A stretch of 22,927 bases of DNA. Source: Alphaproteobacteria bacterium. Lineage in GTDB: Bacteria > Pseudomonadota > Alphaproteobacteria > Puniceispirillales > Puniceispirillaceae. The translations under genes were made by a program, and so were the position numbers. This document shows positions 15,305 to 22,927 of this stretch, piece after piece; within the stretch, counting starts at the first letter, position 1, and every line of letters begins with the position of its first letter. The stretch lies in NCBI GenBank assembly GCA_011522945.1, contig WTHY01000066.1:1-22927 (forward strand), in the 5' to 3' direction. A model generated the notes under the pieces. That model saw only the letters and a program-made list of their open reading frames with translations. It did not search any database and was not told the origin of the DNA.

Positions 15305-16480
15305 ATGTTTCGTGCAATTTTGCGATTTTTAGTGCGGGCTGTCCCCGCCATTTTGTTTCTAGGCCTGTTTATCTGGCTCTACAACTATCTTGTCTCAACC
15401 AAGCCAGAGGTGATTGCAGAACCGCGTCAGGAGCAGGTTTGGACAGTTTCTGCAACCATCGCAGAGCAGCGTGATGCCGCGCCTATCCTGACAGCTTATG
15501 GCACTGTGGCAGCAGCGCGGTCTGCGGACTTACGCTTTGGTTCTGCAGGAGAGGTATCGTCCATTTCAGTAGATATGCGTAATGGTGTATCTGTTGCAGC
15601 TGGTGATGTGCTCGGACAGTTGGATGATGTGCGCTATCAGCTTGCTCTTGAAGAGGTTGAAGTGCAGATTTCAGGTGAAGAGCGCAATATTGCTTCACTG
15701 GAAAAACAGATAATTTTGCGGGAAAAATCCTTGCTGCGTACCAAGCAGATGGTAGAGCGTCAGGTTGCCTCTGCATCAGCCCTAGATGAGGCTGAGCTTG
15801 CCCTTACAATTGCTGAAAACCAGCTTATTCTTGCTAAAAGTAGGCTGGCACAATTGCAAGTAGCACGTAAGAGCCGCCAGCAAGATATTGACGATAGTAT
15901 TTTGCGGGCTCCGTTTGCTGGCACGCTTTCTAATGTGTCTATTGGGCTTGGCAAACGTGTCTCAAATGCAGCCGCTGTTGCCGTACTGACAGACCCTACC
16001 AGCTTAGAAGTGCCATTCACAGTTCCGGCAGAAATTTTTGCAAATGTCTCTTCGCTTGTTGGTCAGATTGTTGATGTCACATGGCGTACGGGTGGCACTG
16101 AAGTTGCGCGTGTTGCTGCAACGATTACACGCGCTGAAGCTATAGTTGATAAACGTGAAGGCGGTGGTCAACTTTATGCTGTCTTGGAGAGTGGAAAAGC
16201 AGCCATTATTCCGCCGGGTGCATTTGTCGAGGTCCGTTTTGTCGGCAAGGTGCTTGAAGATGTATTTGAGCTGCCAGAAGAAGCGCTAGTCAATAATGAT
16301 AAGGTATTTGTCATCCTAGATGGCAAAACTGAAATGCGTACAGTTCGTGCTGAATATCGCGCTGGGGGCAGCGTTTGGGTTAGCGGAGCATTACAAGCTG
16401 GAGATAATATTGTCTCTAGCCGGCTGCCTGGGATCGGACCTGGTATGCGTGTGCGTGTTACATCCACCTCTGGATCTTAA
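15305..16480 (+). CDS. RND efflux periplasmic adaptor (membrane fusion protein)
   Basis: This adaptor would link the inner-membrane RND pump to an outer-membrane channel. In the 391-residue product, residues 8-30 form an N-terminal membrane anchor (no lipobox Cys). A split biotinyl-lipoyl domain follows (about 70-110 and 195-215, with AGDVLGQLDD and DSILRAPFAGTLS), separated by an alpha-helical hairpin (about 110-190) rich in Glu, Gln and Leu heptads. Beta-barrel and membrane-proximal domains complete the C-terminal half (PAEIFANVSS, GAFVEVRF, LPEEAL). The permease gene follows after 14 bp with its Shine-Dalgarno in the gap, a standard operon. No TolC-like gene is present, so the channel must be encoded elsewhere. 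Confidence 0.93.
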   Translation: MFRAILRFLVRAVPAILFLGLFIWLYNYLVSTKPEVIAEPRQEQVWTVSATIAEQRDAAPILTAYGTVAAARSADLRFGSAGEVSSISVDMRNGVSVAAGDVLGQLDDVRYQLALEEVEVQISGEERNIASLEKQIILREKSLLRTKQMVERQVASASALDEAELALTIAENQLILAKSRLAQLQVARKSRQQDIDDSILRAPFAGTLSNVSIGLGKRVSNAAAVAVLTDPTSLEVPFTVPAEIFANVSSLVGQIVDVTWRTGGTEVARVAATITRAEAIVDKREGGGQLYAVLESGKAAIIPPGAFVEVRFVGKVLEDVFELPEEALVNNDKVFVILDGKTEMRTVRAEYRAGGSVWVSGALQAGDNIVSSRLPGIGPGMRVRVTSTSGS

Positions 16481-16494
16481 AAGGGGGCTTAGTG

Positions 16495-19400
16495 ATGTTT
16501 GGAAATATGATCGAATTCTTTGCACGACACCGTACGGCTGCCAATATCGTAATGATCCTGATGCTCGTCATCGGGGTCATGTCTGCCAATAGGCTAAACA
16601 AACAGTTTTTTCCTGACATTAATGTTGAAGTGGTTGGGGTAACAGTCGATTGGTCTGGGGCAACAGCTGAGGATGTGGATGCCAATATTATCCAAACGCT
16701 GGAACCTGAATTACGCACAATTGCGAATGTGAAACGTGTCAATTCCTCTTCATTTGAAGGGCGGGGGACAACACAGGTTGAATTCGAATTTGGTACAGAT
16801 ATGCAAAAAGCGCTCGCCGATGTTGAAGCGGCGGTCGGTCTTGTTGATTTTCCAACAGAAGCAGAAGCGCCAAAAGTCGTTAAAGCTGAGTTCTTTGATA
16901 CGATATCACGCCTAGTTTTATATGGCCCTTATTCCATCGATGCTCTGCGGTATCATGGTAAAGCTATTAAAGAAGATTTGCTGCAGCGTGGCGCTGATAA
17001 GGTGGAAATTATTGGCCTGCCAGATGAAGAAATTTTGATTGAGGTCAATGAGCAAGAGCTTGCACGCCTCGGCTTATCTCTCATCACTATTTCTAATGCA
17101 ATTGCACAAACCTCTGTTGATGTGCCAGCTGGCCGGTTTGCAGATGGTGCTTTGCGTGTGCGCTCGCTTGGCAAGCGAAAGTCAGCTGCAGAATTTGCCG
17201 ATATTGAAGTGCTTGTGCGAGAAGACGGATCTTCGGTTTTGCTCGGCGATATTGCGCGTCTCACAGATACGGTGCGTGATCCAGCACTCCTTTTGACGCA
17301 TAAGGAGCAGCCAGCAATCGAAATCCATGTGTTGCGCGGACGCAGTTCTGACTCTCTTCAGACAAATGCCATTGTGCAAGACTATGTAATGGATAAAGCG
17401 CCAACCCTGCCGCAAAATTTGCAGATAGCTCAGCATGATGTGCGTGCTATTTTAATATCAGAGCGTATCCAATTGATGGTGAGTAATGGTATTGGCGGCC
17501 TCATCATTGTGATGACGGTTCTGTTCCTATTCTTGCCAGGTCGTGTGGCATTCTGGGTAGCAGCGGGAATTCCTGTAGCATTTCTGGCGACGTTTGGTGT
17601 GATGCTGGTCTCTGGTCAGACCATCAATATGATTTCACTCTTTGGGCTGATTATGGCACTTGGCATTGTGGTGGATGACGCCATTGTGATTGGCGAGCAT
17701 GCAGAACATTTGCGTGTGCGTCGCAATCTGCCAATGAAAGAGGCTGCAGTCATGGCAGCAACACGCATGGGACCGCCTGTCATCTCAGCCATGCTGACAA
17801 CAGTCGCAGCCTTTTTGCCATTATTTATGGTAAAGGGCATTATTGGCGTGATTATTGGGGCTATCCCTGCCGTAGTCTGCGCAGTGCTTGTTGCTTCATT
17901 ATTGGAATGTTTCTTTATTCTACCTGCACACCTTGCCCATTATGGTTCAGGAACAAAGGAGCCTGGATGGTTTAGACGCGGCTTTGATGCTGGTTTTGAT
18001 TTCTTTAAAAATCGTGTCTTCGCGCCTTTGGTTGGTATTGCCTATCGTTTCCGGTATGCAACATTAGCACTGGCTTTTGGGCTGTTACTCGTTTCAGTGG
18101 GTATGATTGCTGGTGGCCGTGTTGGATTTGTGTTTTTCTCTGCGCCAGAGGCTGATCGTGTTTATGCGAATGTGACCATGGTCTCAGGGTCAACACGTGG
18201 CCAAACAGAAGCCATGATTTCAGAGGTGGAGCGCGCCTTAGACAAAGTTGAACAAGAATTAACGCCTGATGGTGAAGAGCTGATTTCATTCGCCTTCTCT
18301 CAGATAGGCGGGAATGTTGGCGCCGGTGAGCAAGGTCAAGCAACAGGGGCGGCTGACGAGCTCAAGGGCGGTTTGATGATTGAGCTTGTGACAGCCGATA
18401 GCCGGTCTGTACGTGTAACAGATTTTGTTGCAGCACTCCGTGCAGAAATTCAGCCTCAGCCAGGCCTCGAAAGATTGCTCGTAAGAGCGCCCGTTGGTGG
18501 CCCACCAGGCCGTGAGGTTGATATACGGTTGATGGGTGATGATCTTGAACAGTTGAAGGCAGCGGCACAAACGGTGATTACCATCACGGATGCTATCGCC
18601 GGCACTGAAGATATTGAAGAAAATCTCAATTACGGCGCTGAAGAACGCATTGTACGTCTGACACCGTTAGGCCGCTCTCTGGGATTCACAGTGTCATCAG
18701 TTGGCGCCCAAATACGGGCAGCTCTGGATGGGTCAATTGTACAGCGTTTTGCACGCGGAGATGAGGAGGTCACTGTGCGTCTATCGCGTCCAGACAGTGA
18801 AATTTCCTCAGATAATCTGGCCGATTTACGTCTTGTCACACCAGCGGGAACAAATGTTGATTTAGGAGATGTGGCCACCGTAGAAGAGCGTCTTGGTTTC
18901 TCAGTTGTGCGTCGTCAGGACGGATTCCGGGAGGTGGCTATTCAGGGCGATCTTGATGATGATGTCATCAATACAGCGCAATTAAGGGAATCTCTTGAAA
19001 GTGGCGAGTTTGCTGAATTTATGCGTGATAGCGGCCTGCGTCATAGGTTTGGCGGACGTGATGAAGAGCAGGGTGAAGCCTTTGCGGATATGCAAATTGG
19101 CGGCACACTGGCTCTCATATCAATTTACGTGATTTTGGCATGGGTATTTTCAAGCTGGACACGACCCTTTGCAGTTATGATAATGATCCCATTTGGTTTG
19201 ATCGGGGCAGTGTTTGGGCATTTTGTTATGGGCCTAAACCTGAATATCCTCTCCTTATTCGCCCTCGTAGCCTTATCTGGCATTGTGGTGAATAATTCCA
19301 TTATTCTTGTGGCAACGATTGAGAGGCGACTTGAAGAATTTGGCGGTGATAAGAGCCGCCTTGAAGAGGCAGTCATATCTGGGGCAGCTGATAGATTGCG

Positions 19401-19659
19401 TCCTGTGATTTTGACATCACTGACAACAATAGGCGGCTTATCTACCCTCATGTTCGAAACAAGCTTGCAAGCACAATTCCTGATACCGATGGCAACAACC
19501 ATTGTATTCGGCCTTGGTGTAACAACATGCTTGGTGCTGTTTGTGGTCCCTGCAACCATAGGATTGGGTGAAGATATTGGTCGTATTTTCCGTCTCTTGG
19601 CCAGCCCATTTGTATGGATGTATCGTTTGGTGTTTGGACATCCTGAAAAAAGCGCGTAA
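16495..19659 (+). CDS. RND efflux permease (AcrB/HAE family)
   Basis: This complete inner-membrane RND pump has 1054 residues, with TM1 at about 13-30, two large periplasmic porter loops and twelve helices. TM4 has ALGIVVDDAIVIGE with Asp394 and Asp395, the proton-relay pair (D407/D408 in AcrB). TM10 reads GIVVNNSIILV with Asn933 and Asn934, where AcrB has the relay Lys940, so proton coupling must differ in detail. LRPVILTSLTTIGG, the usual post-TM10 segment, is present. I chose ATG 16495, 7 bases after the AGGGGG Shine-Dalgarno (16482-16487); GTG 16492 is three bases closer. The pump works with the adaptor encoded just upstream. Substrate is unknown; by sequence it looks more like a multidrug/hydrophobe pump than a metal exporter. 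Confidence 0.95.
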   Translation: MFGNMIEFFARHRTAANIVMILMLVIGVMSANRLNKQFFPDINVEVVGVTVDWSGATAEDVDANIIQTLEPELRTIANVKRVNSSSFEGRGTTQVEFEFGTDMQKALADVEAAVGLVDFPTEAEAPKVVKAEFFDTISRLVLYGPYSIDALRYHGKAIKEDLLQRGADKVEIIGLPDEEILIEVNEQELARLGLSLITISNAIAQTSVDVPAGRFADGALRVRSLGKRKSAAEFADIEVLVREDGSSVLLGDIARLTDTVRDPALLLTHKEQPAIEIHVLRGRSSDSLQTNAIVQDYVMDKAPTLPQNLQIAQHDVRAILISERIQLMVSNGIGGLIIVMTVLFLFLPGRVAFWVAAGIPVAFLATFGVMLVSGQTINMISLFGLIMALGIVVDDAIVIGEHAEHLRVRRNLPMKEAAVMAATRMGPPVISAMLTTVAAFLPLFMVKGIIGVIIGAIPAVVCAVLVASLLECFFILPAHLAHYGSGTKEPGWFRRGFDAGFDFFKNRVFAPLVGIAYRFRYATLALAFGLLLVSVGMIAGGRVGFVFFSAPEADRVYANVTMVSGSTRGQTEAMISEVERALDKVEQELTPDGEELISFAFSQIGGNVGAGEQGQATGAADELKGGLMIELVTADSRSVRVTDFVAALRAEIQPQPGLERLLVRAPVGGPPGREVDIRLMGDDLEQLKAAAQTVITITDAIAGTEDIEENLNYGAEERIVRLTPLGRSLGFTVSSVGAQIRAALDGSIVQRFARGDEEVTVRLSRPDSEISSDNLADLRLVTPAGTNVDLGDVATVEERLGFSVVRRQDGFREVAIQGDLDDDVINTAQLRESLESGEFAEFMRDSGLRHRFGGRDEEQGEAFADMQIGGTLALISIYVILAWVFSSWTRPFAVMIMIPFGLIGAVFGHFVMGLNLNILSLFALVALSGIVVNNSIILVATIERRLEEFGGDKSRLEEAVISGAADRLRPVILTSLTTIGGLSTLMFETSLQAQFLIPMATTIVFGLGVTTCLVLFVVPATIGLGEDIGRIFRLLASPFVWMYRLVFGHPEKSA

Positions 19660-19691
19660 AACAAAGATAGGCGGTCAAAGTAAACGCGACA

Positions 19692-19711
19692 GCACCACAA
19701 GTTACTGGTGC
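19692..19711 (+). repeat. Inverted repeat in the rlmE upstream region
   Basis: GCACCA (19692-19697) pairs perfectly with TGGTGC (19706-19711) around an 8-base loop. It lies 32 bases past the RND permease stop and has no T-run after it, so it is not a classical terminator. It may be a leader hairpin of rlmE. Confidence 0.35.
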
Positions 19712-19716
19712 GCCAT

Positions 19717-19801
19717 ATATGATTCAGGGGAAATTCATGCGGTTTAGCTCTATGCAAGAGCGCCGCATAGGTAAGGCACGTCACATATGACTCAGGGGAA
19801 A
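19717..19801 (+). repeat. Duplicated 17-bp segment around the rlmE start
   Basis: ATATGATTCAGGGGAAA at 19717-19733 recurs with one mismatch as ATATGACTCAGGGGAAA at 19785-19801, 68 bp later. The second copy contains the rlmE start codon; the first encodes the same opening (M-I-Q-G-K versus M-T-Q-G-K) in another frame. This looks like a local partial duplication. Confidence 0.6.
19719..19790 (+). CDS. Possible short ORF translationally coupled to rlmE
   Basis: An ATG at 19719 opens a 23-codon frame (MIQGKFMRFSSMQERRIGKA, then RHI), ending in TGA at 19788-19790. This overlaps the rlmE ATG in an ATGA arrangement. An internal ATG at 19737 is placed six bases after AGGGG (19726-19730), a better initiation signal, and would give 17 codons. 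rlmE itself has no evident Shine-Dalgarno, so coupling through this ORF is plausible. The peptide is basic and matches nothing I know. It may be a by-product of the duplication. Confidence 0.25.
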   Translation: MIQGKFMRFSSMQERRIGKARHI

Positions 19802-20557
19802 AAATCGGGTGGCTCAGGCAATAGCAGCCGCGCAGGTAAAGGTAGTTCAGGTAGGTCTTATCGCGGGAAAGCAGGGCTTACGGTTCAGCCAAAGAAAATG
19901 CGAGGACGCAAACCCTCATCCCAGCGCTGGCTGACACGCCAGCTTAATGATCCTTATGTTAATGAAACACACCGGCGTGGTCTGCGCTCCAGAGCCGCTA
20001 TCAAGCTAGAGCAGATGGATGATAAATTTGGCTTTCTGCGGCCGCATATGCATGTTGTTGACCTAGGATGCGCACCTGGCGGCTGGCTGCAGGTTGTAAG
20101 CGATAGGTGCCGACTATCTCAAGGCAAAGGTAAGCTTGTGGGTATTGACCTGCTTGAAACGGAATCTGTTCCTGATGCTGAGATTTTTGTAGGTGATATC
20201 ACCGAGCCAGACATGCTTGATAAGGTCAGCGCGGCCATTGGCGGTAAAGCTGATGCGGTCATCTCAGATATGGCAGCTGCAACAACTGGGCACAGACCAA
20301 CAGATCATTTGCGGACCATGGGGCTTTTAGAAATTGCTCTGGATTTTGCAGATGAAATTTTAGAACCCGGTGGCATTTTCCTGACCAAAGCCTTTCGCGG
20401 CGGTACAGATAAAGTGTTGCTGGATGCGCTAAATCTACGTTTTGATAAAGTGCGCCATATTAAGCCAGAGGCTAGCCGTGCGGAATCTGTTGAAATGTAC
20501 CTGCTTGCAACCGGTTATCGTGGTGCGCCAACTGCCGAAAATGATGAAATTGATTAG
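19787..20557 (+). CDS. rlmE: 23S rRNA 2'-O-methyltransferase RlmE (FtsJ/RrmJ)
   Basis: RlmE uses S-adenosylmethionine to methylate the ribose of U2552 in the peptidyl-transferase A loop of 23S rRNA, acting on the assembled 50S subunit. The 256-residue protein has the SAM-binding motif VDLGCAPGGW (91-100). Its catalytic tetrad is Lys73, Asp161, Lys201 and Glu236, with spacing close to E. coli K38-D124-K164-E199. It is about 45 residues longer than E. coli RlmE, mostly as a basic Ser/Gly/Lys/Arg-rich N-terminal tail (1-45) that probably binds RNA. A Shine-Dalgarno is not apparent; the ATG overlaps the stop of a short upstream ORF. The downstream neighbour is guaB, 132 bp on. Confidence 0.95.
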   Translation: MTQGKKSGGSGNSSRAGKGSSGRSYRGKAGLTVQPKKMRGRKPSSQRWLTRQLNDPYVNETHRRGLRSRAAIKLEQMDDKFGFLRPHMHVVDLGCAPGGWLQVVSDRCRLSQGKGKLVGIDLLETESVPDAEIFVGDITEPDMLDKVSAAIGGKADAVISDMAAATTGHRPTDHLRTMGLLEIALDFADEILEPGGIFLTKAFRGGTDKVLLDALNLRFDKVRHIKPEASRAESVEMYLLATGYRGAPTAENDEID

Positions 20558-20689
20558 GACTGCCTGTCAGGTATGATCACCATATGAACCAAGTGGCATG
20601 GTTTTTTCCATGGTCTTTGTTTTAAGGTGGATTTTTGTCCCTTTTCAGGCTATACATCGGCGTCATCCACGCATCTGGAGGACATAGCC

Positions 20690-22171
20690 ATGGCGCCATC
20701 TGTTTCGCCCACCCCATCTATTATCGAAGCTCTTACTTTTGATGATGTGCTTTTGCAACCAGCACATTCAGAAGTCCTGCCAGGTGATGTGGATATTTCA
20801 TCGCAACTTACAAAGTCTATTCGTCTGAACGTGCCGCTTATCTCTGCTGCTATGGATACTGTTACAGAACATCAGCTGGCTATCGCTATGGCGCAAGCTG
20901 GCGGTATTGGTGTCTTGCACAAGAATTTTACAATTGAAGAACAGGCAGCTCAGGTGTCAGCTGTAAAGCGCTTTGAAGCTGGTATGGTCGTCAATCCTGT
21001 TACCATCAGCCCAGAGGCTACATTGGGCAATGCTCTAGAACTTATGTCACAGCATCGCATTAGTGGTGTGCCAGTGGTGACAGACGGTAACAAGCTTGTT
21101 GGTATTCTGACGAACCGCGATGTGCGTTTTGCGCGCGATAATGACCAAAAAGTAGCTGACCTAATGACACCAGATGTTGTTACGATTTCCCAAGATGCGT
21201 CTGCTGGTCAGGCGCGAAAGCTGTTACACGAGCATCGCATCGAAAAGCTTGTTGTTGTTGATGAGGCAGGTTGCTGCATCGGGCTGATCACTGTCAAAGA
21301 TATGGAAAAGTCAGAAAATTATCCTTTGGCGTCAAAAGATACGGCAGGCAGATTATTGGTGGCAGCAGCGACAGGGGCTGGCCCGCAAGGTGTCGAGCGT
21401 GCAGAGGCGCTGATTGAGGCTGGTGTTGATGTCGTTGTGATTGATACAGCTCATGGACATTCTGCTGGTGTCCTGAGCACTGTTAGCCAGGTGCGGAAAT
21501 TATCAAATGATGTACAGATTATCGGGGGTAACATCGCCACCGAAGCTGGTGCACAGGCGTTGATTGATGCAGGTGTTGATGCGGTTAAGGTTGGTATTGG
21601 TCCAGGTTCTATTTGCACAACACGCATGATTGCAGGTGTTGGTGTGCCACAATTAACTGCGATTATGGATGCTGCTCGTGCCTGTGCAAAAGCAGGTGTG
21701 CCAGCGATTGCAGATGGCGGTATCAAATATTCAGGTGATTTGGCAAAAGCGATTGCAGCTGGTGCCTCTGTTGCGATGGTTGGCTCGTTATTAGCTGGAA
21801 CTGATGAAACGCCCGGTGAGGTTTTCTTATATCAGGGCCGTTCTTATAAAGCCTATCGCGGTATGGGATCGCTTGGCGCGATGGCGCGCGGCTCTGCAGA
21901 TCGCTATTTCCAAGCTGAGGTTTCTCAGCCTTTAAAACTAGTGCCAGAGGGGATTGAGGGGCAGGTGCCTTATAAAGGCCCTGTATCGAATGTCTTGCAT
22001 CAATTATCTGGTGGTCTGCGTGCAGCTATGGGCTATACAGGAAATGCAACGATTCCAGATATGCAAACAAATTGCACGTTCCAGAAAATCAGTACAGCTG
22101 GTTTGGCAGAGAGCCATGTGCATGATGTTACAATTACAAGAGAGGCACCTAATTACCGTCCTGGTATGTAG
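20690..22171 (+). CDS. guaB: Inosine-5'-monophosphate dehydrogenase
   Basis: GuaB oxidises IMP to XMP with NAD+, the first committed step to GMP. The 493-residue protein has the TIM-barrel start LTFDDVLLQPAHSEVLP (15-31), a pair of regulatory CBS domains (about 100-210), and IDTAHGHSAGV. The catalytic loop GIGPGSICTTR has Cys309, and the flap region is YRGMGSLGAM (389-398). I chose ATG 20690 because a good Shine-Dalgarno (GGAGG, 20677-20681) lies 8 bases before it and family members begin near here; an upstream TTG frame to 20627 is unlikely. A short inverted repeat, CATGG (20597-20601) with CCATG (20608-20612), lies in its upstream region. guaA follows after 63 bp, forming a probable guanine-nucleotide operon. 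Confidence 0.97.
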   Translation: MAPSVSPTPSIIEALTFDDVLLQPAHSEVLPGDVDISSQLTKSIRLNVPLISAAMDTVTEHQLAIAMAQAGGIGVLHKNFTIEEQAAQVSAVKRFEAGMVVNPVTISPEATLGNALELMSQHRISGVPVVTDGNKLVGILTNRDVRFARDNDQKVADLMTPDVVTISQDASAGQARKLLHEHRIEKLVVVDEAGCCIGLITVKDMEKSENYPLASKDTAGRLLVAAATGAGPQGVERAEALIEAGVDVVVIDTAHGHSAGVLSTVSQVRKLSNDVQIIGGNIATEAGAQALIDAGVDAVKVGIGPGSICTTRMIAGVGVPQLTAIMDAARACAKAGVPAIADGGIKYSGDLAKAIAAGASVAMVGSLLAGTDETPGEVFLYQGRSYKAYRGMGSLGAMARGSADRYFQAEVSQPLKLVPEGIEGQVPYKGPVSNVLHQLSGGLRAAMGYTGNATIPDMQTNCTFQKISTAGLAESHVHDVTITREAPNYRPGM

Positions 22172-22234
22172 GGTTTCTGAATTTAGACCAAGGGCCTGAT
22201 GGCTTGGCGGTCACGTGGGTAGGTAATTTACACT

Positions 22235-22927
22235 ATGTCTGACTCCATTCTGATTATTGATTTTGGCTCTCAAGTTACGCAGCTTATTGCACGACGCCTT
22301 CGTGAGATGGGTATTTTTGCTGAAATTCTACCATCAACAGTTGCAGCTGAAAAAATGGGAGATACAAACCCAAAGGGCATTATCTTATCAGGGGGACCAA
22401 ACTCTGTCACGGCAGCTGATACACCGCGCGCGCCGGATGCTGTATGGGATTTGAATGTCCCAGTTCTTGGTATCTGTTACGGTCAGCAAACCATGTGTAG
22501 CCAGTTAGGCGGCAGAGTAGAGGCTGGAACCAGCCGTGAATTTGGACGTGCCGATGTCACAATTCATGAAGAAAGCCCTCTATTTGGCTCAGTCTGGCCA
22601 AAAGGCACAGCGCAAACCGTCTGGATGAGCCATGGAGACCATGTAGCCGCTCTGCCAGATGGGTTTAGTGTTTTGGCAAGCTCGGAAGGTGCGCCTTATG
22701 CTGTGATTGCAAATGAGGATAGACGCTATTATGGCGTGCAGTTTCATCCTGAGGTGGTGCATACATCAGGCGGCGCAGAATTGCTGGAAAATTTTGCCAA
22801 GGGCATATGCGGCTGTGCTGCCAGCTGGACGATGGAAGCCTATCGCAAACAAGCTATTACAGCTATCCAAGCACAAGTCGGCCCAGAAGGGCGTGTTATT
22901 TGTGGCTTGTCTGGCGGCGTTGATAGC
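22235..22927 (+). CDS. guaA: GMP synthase (glutamine-hydrolysing), 5' part
   Basis: GuaA converts XMP to GMP using glutamine and ATP, the step after GuaB. The 231 codons present cover the whole N-terminal class I glutamine amidotransferase domain. They begin ILIIDFGSQVTQLIARRLRE (5-24), with the nucleophile Cys81 in GICYGQQTM and the dyad His171 and Glu173 in QFHPEV. The frame then enters the ATP-pyrophosphatase domain, where the window ends inside its P-loop (GLSGGVDS, 224-231). No stop is seen because the gene continues past the window. The start ATG follows guaB by 63 bp; GGTAGG at 22218-22223 may be a Shine-Dalgarno. Frame and motifs are intact throughout. Confidence 0.96.
   Translation, partial: MSDSILIIDFGSQVTQLIARRLREMGIFAEILPSTVAAEKMGDTNPKGIILSGGPNSVTAADTPRAPDAVWDLNVPVLGICYGQQTMCSQLGGRVEAGTSREFGRADVTIHEESPLFGSVWPKGTAQTVWMSHGDHVAALPDGFSVLASSEGAPYAVIANEDRRYYGVQFHPEVVHTSGGAELLENFAKGICGCAASWTMEAYRKQAITAIQAQVGPEGRVICGLSGGVDS

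Noticed and set aside
19125..19784. Open frame of 219 codons on the minus strand
   Set aside because: It is the shadow of the RND permease C-terminus. Its composition follows the codon pattern of the plus-strand gene and no domain is visible.
20627..20689. Upstream extension of guaB from a TTG
   Set aside because: The ATG at 20690 has a strong Shine-Dalgarno and matches the family start; the extension crosses that ribosome-binding site.
1..22927. Mobile elements, prophage genes or CRISPR array
   Set aside because: No transposase, integrase, phage structural gene, regularly spaced repeat or flanking target duplication was seen.

Overview
The window looks like ordinary chromosomal DNA of an alphaproteobacterium with a modest G+C content, most likely a marine, SAR116-like lineage. 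That placement is inferred. It rests on a DUF1489 protein (a family known mainly from Alphaproteobacteria), an rlmE-guaB-guaA arrangement, a GlnE of full length, several transporters of the alphaproteobacterial type, and compact intergenic spacing. I found no rRNA, tRNA, insertion sequence, prophage gene or CRISPR array.

Layout. Bases 1-2691 (+) hold the C-terminal part of an RND efflux permease. It is joined by a TAATG start/stop overlap to a DUF3445 protein (heme-dependent oxidative N-demethylase alpha-subunit-like), and an EamA-type exporter follows. Bases 2692-3034 are a non-genic stretch on first view. They contain a 28-codon ORF with a near-perfect Shine-Dalgarno, a foldable RNA and a strong intrinsic terminator. 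Next come a threonine aldolase (+), a YheT-type alpha/beta hydrolase (-), the magnesium channel MgtE (+) and a DUF1489 protein (+). These are followed by a secreted staphylococcal-nuclease-like protein (-) and a YcaD-like MFS transporter (-). A 535-bp gap leads to a two-gene YeeE/YedE sulfur-compound transporter (+), whose 3' end overlaps the 3' end of glnE (-). A MATE exporter (-) lies upstream of glnE on the same strand. Divergent from it is an RND efflux operon (+; adaptor and permease). The window ends with rlmE, guaB and the 5' part of guaA (+).

How the genes fit together. guaB and guaA are consecutive steps from IMP to GMP. The RND adaptor and permease form the inner-membrane part of one tripartite pump; no outer-membrane channel gene is in the window. 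The two YeeE/YedE halves are likely one transporter. Much of the region encodes transport (two RND systems, EamA, MFS, MATE, MgtE, YeeE/YedE). The rest is housekeeping: nitrogen control (glnE), rRNA methylation (rlmE) and purine synthesis.

No dramatic new multi-gene system is apparent. The least explained element is the small ORF plus structured RNA at about 2785-2965. Lesser curiosities are short upstream ORFs before mgtE and rlmE, the 60-bp antisense overlap of glnE with the sulfur transporter, and the missing transmembrane lysine in both RND permeases.
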